Shown in pieces: positions 57,020-64,000 of a stretch of 64,000 nucleotides of DNA. Source of the DNA: Peribolospora baueri (taxonomy: Eukaryota; Basidiomycota; Peribolosporomycetes; Peribolosporales; Peribolosporaceae). How positions within the stretch are numbered: the first letter of the stretch is position 1; every line of letters begins with the position of its first letter. The stretch lies in assembly GCA_029717555.1 (NCBI GenBank), contig JAMDHS010000030.1:161145-225144 (forward strand). The letters are read 5' to 3'. A program made the position numbers and the translations under genes. Below the pieces are notes generated by a model that did no database searches, was not told where the DNA came from, and saw nothing but the letters and a program-made list of their open reading frames with translations.

Positions 57020-60000
57020 ATGCCCGCCTTCACCTTTACCACCTCGTCTAAGCTCTCTCGCTCCAAAGGGATCGGCACCGCTGAGCGCGATGGCACGGCC
57101 AAGCCTGGAGGCGCGAGCAAGAACGGCCGGTCGTTGTCCGCTTTCACCGTCGACGACGGCGACGACTCGCAGACGCCCGCCGCCGCCTACGCCGCCGAAC
57201 ATCGACGATCCGCCCGCCAGCAGGAGGAGGAGATAAGGGCCGAGAAGAAGAAGAAGAAGAAGAAGGAGCAGGCGGAGGAAGAGAAGCGGAAGGAGGAGTC
57301 GAGGAGGACGCAGGAGGCGGAGCAGGCGGAACAGGCAAAGTCGTTGTTCGCTCTCGGCTTTCGACTCCCGAACGATCATCCCGGGACGACGTCCAAGCTG
57401 GACACGCCGGCGCCGCCTCCCGCTCAAGGTCAGTCGCCGGCGTCGACATCCTCAGCTTTTCTTTCGCCCCAGCCGACGGCAATAGAGGAGCCGTCCCCTT
57501 CCCAACCCACGACGCAGAAGACCAGCTCTTACGCCAAGAGTTCAACGACGGTTCCGGAGAAAGCACGAGCGCCGGACGAGGAGACGCCGACGCCGAAGGT
57601 GAGGCTGACGCCTGTTCAGCGCCATTACCTCATCAAGAGCCTTGTCTGCCTGCGTTACTCCACCGAATGGGCGGGCCTGGGCGTCCTAGGAGGCATCACC
57701 GCGTACGCGCCTCCCTTCTCCCCCACGCCCACCAAGTTACCTCCCGACGCGCCCGCCTTCGACCCCAAAGCGGTCACGCCCGCGCCCCTGCTCAGTCAAC
57801 AGTTCAGAGAGCATCTCATGACATTTCCCGGCTTGGACACGGCCCCGACAAAGTACTGGCAGAAACGAATTCAGCCGTTCTTCGACGCCGTCGCTCTCTC
57901 CGACCTGAGCACGACGACGGAGCGGAACGAGCCGACGAAAAGGCAGCAGCTAGCACTGCTTCTTACTCGCATTCTCGGTTCTTACTTTGCTCGCGGCGTC
58001 GGCATCGCCGTCGATGGCAAGGGTCCTCCAAAGGGCCAGCGTTTTGCCGCTCCCATCAGGGCTGGAAAGGACGTGGCGGAGCTGGTGGACGACGTGTTCC
58101 CCGGAGAGGGCAAGGTGTCTCCGGACGGCTGGTGGGTGGCCGTGACGGAGGATGTGGGATTGAGCCGTGGAGAGGAACAAGTGATCGTCATGGCGAGACA
58201 GACCGAGAAGAAGGCCGTCATCTTCTCTCGAAAGGCTGCAGAGCGGTTTGACGAATTGGACGCAAAGGTGAGCGAACGCGACCCTTCCGACCACGTCCAT
58301 CGAGCGCGCGCGACTCTGACCGAATTTCGCCCCCGGATCGCGTGCACTGTGACCTTCAGTTGCGCTCACTCGTCGAGAACACCGATCGCCTCCCTTGCGT
58401 TCCGACGTCCACCACATCCAAGTGCCATCGTCCCTTCCCTCTGCGTCTGCAAACCTACTTGCGCGTTCTCCTCTCCTCTCCTCCGGACGTCCTCCCCTCC
58501 ACCGCGCGCAATGAGCTCATCGCCTTCCTGTCAGACGGTACGGCGGACCTTTTGCCCGAACAGCGTACGAGGGTTAACGAGCTGGTAAAAGAGCGCGAAG
58601 AGACGCTGGCTGAGGAGCACCGAGTCTGGGTCAAGGCTGGCGAACGTACCGATCGTAAGTTGGAGCGCGCGCTCCTTCACCTACTTTAAAGCCCCTGATT
58701 GCGGCAAGCGGGGAATTACAAGCTCATTTTCTTTCTTTCTTTTTTTTTTTTTTCTTTCTTTTTTTTTTCTTTTTTTTTTTTCGTTTTTGATTCGCCCGAC
58801 CGACCGGTACAGACATCCTCAATTCGTGGAGGCAGTTTGTGGGAGAGATAGTCGAAGATCGTAAGTAGGCGTCGCGACTCCTTTTCGAGACGGAAAAGGC
58901 GGGCTCGGTCTCATTTGGACGAACGTTGCAATTATGCCCTTCCTAGCCAAGGCTTTGGACAAGGCATGGGACACGCTTCAAGTCGGTGAGAAGATACGCA
59001 CCCGAGTCAGACGACGCTGGCCAGGCAGGGCTCGCTAACCCTCCATCATCACAGGTCACATCAAGAACCTCCCGCTGCTCTACCGCCATGCCGTCATGAA
59101 GGCCTCAATCTGGGTTGCGTACATGCTGCACGCCGCCTTCGTCACTGCTCCCAACGCTGGCGAGTTGCTGGGGATAGTTCGGGTCCTGCACGTGCTCACC
59201 CCGTGGTGGGGCATCCGTCAGGTGCGTCTCCTCACCGTCTCCCTCCCCTTTCGTCGCTTTTTTGTTCCGATCACTGATCTTGTCATCCTTCGCCCTCCTT
59301 CGGGACCCTTCATCGCGTCGGCTCGGATTTCGCTAGCTTCTCCGCATCGCGGACCCGTCCAAGATGATCGCGGCCCTATTAGCCGTCGTGCTCGCCCGCC
59401 CGCTCGGTGCAAACTCGCTCCTTCAGCAAATTTTCAGCTCTGTGTGGGGGGGAGAGCGACGTAAGATGGGCAAGCAGGCGGAGAAAGTCAAGGAGAAGGT
59501 ATTGAACGAGGCGGGCAAGGAGCAGGGATCGACGTGGTGTAAGGCCGTCGAGGAGTTCGTGCAGAGCAAGCCTGAGCAGAGGGCGAGGGAGGTCAAATCA
59601 GCAGGTCAGTCAGTGTGGAGAGTCGGCGAAGGCGTTGCTTCCTAGCAGCTGTTCTCTCACACCTTTCTGTCGCTCGATTTGTCTCCCCGGTGACGCAGCC
59701 GATAAGGGCAAACATCTCGTGGCAGTCATCGTCAATGCCCCACTGCCTCCCAAGTGTCTCGCCCTGCTCACTCGGTATCTGAGTCTGCTCTCGTCCGTTC
59801 GCGACGCCGGCGCGGTGGTCGACTTTGCGAGCTCGGCGGCGCTCGTGAAGGTAATCAAGGACAGCCTCAACGTGGTGTTCTACGGGCCGCTGAGCAAGTG
59901 GAGCAAGGCATGTGACCTGAGCGAGCGACTGAAGGACTTGGAGGCGTTCTTGGGCGACTTAATCAAGACGGCGAGGGGAAGCGACAAGTGTGAGAGTCCT

Positions 60001-61019
60001 TCGAATTGAAGCTGGGTCGTCCTTGGACACGCGCGTTCTCACTTCCGCTTCCTGTCTACCTGTTATTCGTCTCGTCTCTGCTGGTTCCGTCCTGCCACCC
60101 CTTCAGCGCTGGCTTCCTTCATCAAGCTTTGCGATCGACACAATCAGAGCCTGTACTATCTATTCCACGAAGCTCACGTCCGCGGCGGCGACCTTTTGGA
60201 CGTAAGTCGGTGCCTCATGCGATGCGAGGGCACATGCGGGAGTCGACTGACCGTCGTCGACATTCATCGTATTCGCAGCCTCTCCGCGAGTGGTGCCGGA
60301 AAGGCTTGCGCTACCTCCGCACTTCTTCGCTCGACCTCGAGGCCTCGAACCAGCAGTCGGCGCCTCATATGCGCGTCGACATGGACGCGCTCGTCTCGGA
60401 CTCGTTGGTATCGTCGGAGACGCAGGCGGCCATCCTCAAAGAGGTGGATGACGTGGCACGGTGGACCAAGTGGAACAAAGTGTGGTGGGCCGTCGATATA
60501 CGCAAGAACCTACTGGCTGCCGCCGAGGACGGGCCGGACCAAGCGTTGAGCGTGCAGCTGAGCGAGGAGGTGGACGTGGATGAGGTGGTGACGATGGCGA
60601 TGCTTCGAACGGGAGAACAGGTGGCCGTCGACGCCGTCGACGGAAGCGGACGGTCCGTGCTCATGGGGGAAAACGACAGCGAGGAGGGCGAGGACGAGGC
60701 GGCGTCGTTCGTCAGCGGACCGTCGCTGCTCACGACGAACAGCAACGGGAGCGCATACTCGAACGTCGCGTCCCCTCGGCCGCGTCTCTCTCCTCGTGAC
60801 CACTTTGCGTGGGCGTGGTTCGCTCCACCAGAAGTGTACAGCGTGCTGGACGACACCTCGAAAGGGTACAAGGCGCGGGCGGGCGCGGGGCTGCCGAGGC
60901 TCGACGCGACGCGCAAGCTAGTTCCGCTCTTCCTGAGGAAGGTGGGCGGCTCGCTGAGGAGGGCGAACGAGACGCAGAAGGCGAGAGTGTCCGTGGCTAT
61001 GGCTGCTGGTGGCCGTTGA
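57020..61019 (+). CDS. PX-associated / DUF3818 protein (Ypr097w-like lipid-binding)
   Basis: Start at 57020 (MPAFTFTTSSKLSRS). A first exon to about 58268 has a Lys/Glu coiled-coil-like stretch (KKKKKKKEQAEEEKRK), then the PX-associated N-terminal domain: RLTPVQRHYLIKSLVCLRYS, REHLMTFPGLDTAPTKYW, NEPTKRQQLALLLTRIL. Short exons follow with YLRVLLSSPPDV, WRQFVGEIVED, LPLLYRHAVMKASIWVAYML and LLRIADPSKMIAALLAVVLA, and then the DUF3818 part: DKGKHLVAVIVNAPLPPKCL, LREWCRKGLRYLRT, ARWTKWNKVWWAVDIRKNLL and HFAWAWFAPPEV. It ends at 61019. Yeast Ypr097w has the same frame with a PX domain in the middle; here that stretch is short (DGWWVAVTEDVGLSRGEEQV) and no clear PX motif is seen. A role in membrane traffic is inferred. 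Confidence 0.82.
58726..58782 (+). repeat. T-rich (TTTC)n/T-run tract in an intron
   Basis: Almost uninterrupted pyrimidine: T runs of 10-13 broken by single C residues, in the intron before the exon at about 58813 of the PX-associated gene. Confidence 0.85.
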
Positions 61020-61770
61020 TGGACGCCTGCCCGCAGGGTAGGTATCTGGGGCCGTCTGTTTCGTTTTCGCTTTCGTGTTTTTTATTCGTCTCAGTGCTAT
61101 CCGCTCTCCGCCTCTGCCCGCCTTTGCTATCTACATTCTACATCTGCCTTCTGCCTTTTGCTTCTCTTCCTTTTTTTCTTGTGCTCTTTGCTACGCTCTG
61201 CTTGCGCTCCTATTCTCGGTCCTATTCGAAGTTTGGCAGGCGAGGGATAGAGGGGCCGAGCGGTAAGTTAGATGGTAAGGAGCTTCGAACGTTGCCCATC
61301 TTTAGGGGGCCCGCCCGCGGTCAGTAGGCAGCGAGCGTGCTGGCGACATGGGAAAGGGTGTCCGAGTGAGGGATTCGACTTGACAAATACCATGAAATCG
61401 AGTGTTGCGCTCAGGACAGGACTTGCAGTGTCCACGTTTTTTTTTCTGTCTCTCCGTCCCGGCAGGCTTTTCCATTCGAGGGAACTTGGGGCAGAAGAAG
61501 GCAGTCGGAAAGGAAGGGGGTGGCGAGGGTTTTCGTACGCATGAAGGTGAGAGTCCGACTGCGGATCGCATTAGAAGAAGGCGGTCGGCTTTCCGATAGG
61601 AGAAGGCGACTGCTGAGTTCGCTCGGCCGGACGACTCGAGACGACTCGAGTCCTCCTCCCTCATGGTTCCTCCGACAGCTGCAGCTTGATGCCGTATCCC
61701 CCGGCGGACCCGCTCCCTCTCCTTTCCCCGCGCGGACGCGAGAGACAGATCGGCAAGCGAGGAAACGAAA

Positions 61771-61820
61771 CGAGACGAGACGAGACGAGACGAGACGAGA
61801 CGAGACGAGACGAAATGCAA
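61771..61820 (+). repeat. (CGAGA)10 pentanucleotide microsatellite
   Basis: Ten perfect CGAGA units, flanked by diverged CGAAA-type copies at 61764-61770. It keeps a chance Arg-Asp-Glu-Thr frame open. Confidence 0.95.
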
Positions 61821-62938
61821 TGTCGCCAGACGTCCGTTGCGTACGATACGGCGTTGGTTGGACCTCTCGTACGCTCGCTCGTACTTACGCCACCTCCTTC
61901 CTAGATGCTCACTCCACTCCCTCCCAATCCTGAGCGGCCATGTGGTCGCGCCACAGCACTCACATAGGCAGCCAACTGAACGGACACGGGCACACCACCG
62001 TGTCAAGGAAGGACCCCGAGTTACGCATGCAGTTGTCGGTTCCGCTCCGCCGCGCCGCATCATCATCGTTGACCGGATCGGATCGGATCGGATTGCCCAA
62101 AGGGATAGATGGATGAACGGCGACTGGGGCAGCGAGGATGAAATGGAAGGAGGATGGATGGATAGTGAGGTTGAATGGGTTAGCCTCCGTCGAGCTGTTG
62201 TGCTGTGCGACGTCCGAACGAGCGGGAGCGGCGAGCGGATCGGGGCACAGCGCGTCTTGCCAGGAGGCGGCGGCTGCGGTGGGCAACTTATGCTTGCTTA
62301 CGGAGGTTAGGGCCGGGTGACGAAGGAGGAAAGTAAAGTAAAGGTAGTTGGGGTCGGTGCTGTAGTGCGAAGGTGCGTTGCGGCATGCATGCAAGGAGGG
62401 AGGGAGTCTATCGTGACCGATCGGCGGAACCAACCTAGGTTCGTGCGAGGGAAGCAAGAAGCAAGAATCAAGGAGGGAAGCGGGACAGCGGCGCCACCTG
62501 CGTACTACACCGACAGCCGTCAGCGGCCGATGCCAGCAACCGCTTCCGCCCCTTCGACGACCGCTTTGGAACGCTCTAGAATAGGACCGCTCAGGAGCCG
62601 CTGGCTGGCTCGCTGGCTCGCCTAGCAGGCCGGCTCGGCTAGGATTAAGACTGCGACCAGGCTCCGTCCCAGGGAATCAAACTTTGGGCCGCGCTCGTCG
62701 ATTGCACGACGGCGGGCATGTGGGTGGAGTGGCTAGGCGTGGCCGGAGGGGGGCCGGACACGAGCGACAAAAGGCACCCTTGCATTCGTCCTCGACCGGC
62801 AAGGCAGCGACGACGACTAAGCAAGCGAGGGAGGGAGCGGGCGAGCGGTGTCGGATCTGCGACGGCGACTGCGACTGCGACTCGCCTTGGCTGGCGAGCC
62901 GGACGCGGATAAAAACTCTACGCGAACGGTTGGGTCGG

Positions 62939-62974
62939 CGAGGAGACGGAGACGGAGACGGAGATGGAGACGGA
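62939..62974 (+). repeat. (GGAGAC)n hexamer repeat
   Basis: Five to six GGAGAC units, one GGAGAT variant, in the gene-free end of the window. Confidence 0.85.
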
Positions 62975-63942
62975 TTGACGAGAGGAATACATACGTATAA
63001 TTTTATTTTTTTTGCGGTCTTTGGCCTAGTTAGTCGTATCCGATCTGGTCGCGCCATGCTTCCGCCGCCGTCGCCGCCCGTCGCACTTTGGCCGGCCACT
63101 AACTAAGGCCGGACGGACTCGGATCAGCGCAGCTTGGCTGAACCCCCACTCGCTCGCTTTACTTACTTACGCGCCGCGACGAGCCATGTACGGCCTCCGT
63201 ATGCAGGCCTGCTCGCCGACCGCTCTCTCCCTTTGTCTCTTCCCACACCTCGCCAAGCTCCGAGCTTGAGCTTTGGGCGCTCCGTGTTGGCGATAACGTG
63301 GCCCAGCATGGCCTGGGCCGCTTTGCTCGCTCCTAAGCATCTTTCTCACGGTACCAAGCCCATCTTAGTCCGATCATTTGTCCTTTCGATTTTCTTTCCT
63401 TCCTTTGCCCTCCAGCGTGGACGAGCGAGGAAGGAAGAAGGAAGGACGATGGCGACTCCGCTTCCCGGCGCGGAATTGCATGGGTCGCCAGCCAGGCCGT
63501 CCGTTCGTCCGTATCCGTATCGTGTCCCTCCCTGCTGCTCTGCTGGTGTCGACGCTCATGCGTGGCGTGACGCTCCTCGGACTCGATTCTTTGTCTTTGC
63601 CGCGCTGCCGGATACGCCGCGCACCGTCCGTGTCTGGCACGGGACTTGCTCGTGCCGCCTCGTTACAGTAACTAAGCAAAGCGGTACGGGTACGGTGAAC
63701 CCGGACTTTAATAACACGCTAGTGGGAGGAAGAGCCAGCTCGTCATTAATGTACTACTGTATGCGTGTTTTTGCCGCCCTGCCTTGTCTGGCCGGCGCAA
63801 GAGAGCAGCGTACGGAAAGTGAGCCGCGGGGAAAAAAATGGGGGGGGCAAGGGGGGAAGGAGAAGGGTCGATGGCGCTCGATTCGATCTTGCGGACAAAA
63901 CGGCCTTGGCTACTTCCTGTACGTAGACTAGAGTGTACCCGC

Positions 63943-63943
<1 letters not shown>

Positions 63944-64000
<57 letters not shown>
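63944..64000 (+). repeat. Terminal run of 57 T
   Basis: The window ends in at least 57 uninterrupted T after CCCGCG. It could be a genuine poly(dA:dT) tract, the end of a reverse-oriented poly(A), or an assembly artefact. The right edge is not visible. Confidence 0.9.

Larger units (their letters stand above)
61020..63943. other. 2.9 kb without a supported gene; microsatellite-rich
   Basis: All six frames are about equally open and none shows a domain, a signal of splicing with conserved coding, or normal codon bias. Simple repeats occur at 61771-61820, 62072-62092 (GGATC units), 62596-62622 (GCTGGCTC units) and 62939-62974 (GGAGAC units). It may be the long upstream region of a gene beyond the window. 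Confidence 0.5.

Noticed and set aside
61302-62066. Minus-strand 254-codon frame
   Set aside because: It depends on the CGAGA microsatellite and Arg/Ser-rich chance sequence, with no domain or splice support.
63134-63931. Plus-strand 265-codon frame at the window end
   Set aside because: Its composition is like shifted GC-rich DNA and no motif or conserved segment is seen.

Overview
The window reads as GC-rich nuclear DNA of a fungus, most likely a basidiomycete. Genes lie on both strands and are mostly cut by several short introns of about 50-150 bp with GTGAGT/GTAAGT-type donors. The proteins are fungal housekeeping factors plus fungal-only families: HAM1-like, Ypr097w-like PX-associated, mpaB-like oxygenase, tetraspanin, and a Cdc11/Nud1 scaffold. 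I cannot name a genus from the sequence. There are no operons, rRNA genes, CRISPR arrays, prophage or recognisable transposons, and I found no tRNA I could support.

Layout. 0-1.7 kb: 3' part of a membrane protein gene (+). 2.4-5.3 kb: nuclear poly(A) polymerase (-). 6.4-11.7 kb: a long, mostly disordered protein with a C-terminal Cys-rich domain (-). 13.2-16.7 kb: HAM1-like TULIP-type protein with a 9 x 33 bp repeat (-). 17.1-19.1 kb: Ent3-type epsin (+). 19.4-21.0 kb: mpaB/rubber-oxygenase-like protein (-). 21.0-23.7 kb: gene-poor. 23.7-26.7 kb: tetraspanin (+). 27.0-29.2 kb: G-patch/zinc-finger protein (-). 29.5-31.0 kb: proteasome alpha5 (+). 31.3-37.4 kb: Cdc11/Nud1-type leucine-rich scaffold (-). 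37.8-40.3 kb: Aro8-type aminotransferase (-). 40.9-44.8 kb: 6-phosphofructokinase (-). 45.6-48.2 kb: fungal membrane protein whose frame is broken (-). 49.3-49.7 kb: DUF952 protein (-). 50.3-52.7 kb: SAGA subunit Spt20 (-). 53.1-54.1 kb: RNA polymerase III subunit Rpc17 (+). 54.7-56.3 kb: phocein/Mob4 (+). 57.0-61.0 kb: PX-associated/DUF3818 protein (+). 61.0-64.0 kb: no gene, with microsatellites and a terminal run of 57 T.

The genes do not form one pathway. Loose themes are mRNA and transcription (PAP1, SPT20, RPC17, G-patch protein), membrane traffic and lipids (HAM1-like, epsin, tetraspanin, PX-associated), signalling and cytokinesis scaffolds (Cdc11/Nud1, Mob4) and metabolism (PFK, Aro8, mpaB-like). 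Three gene pairs start head to head about 350 bp apart (HAM1-like/ENT3, G-patch/PUP2, SPT20/RPC17) and probably share promoters.

I found no convincing new multi-gene system. The best leads are the 11-residue repeats inside the HAM1-like protein, the G-patch split by a roughly 200-residue insertion that carries a SUMO-interaction-like motif, the repeatedly frame-shifted membrane protein at 45.6-48.2 kb, and the Cys-rich gene at 6.4-11.7 kb. Exon limits were derived by hand from reading frames and splice consensus, without alignments. Gene spans include introns.
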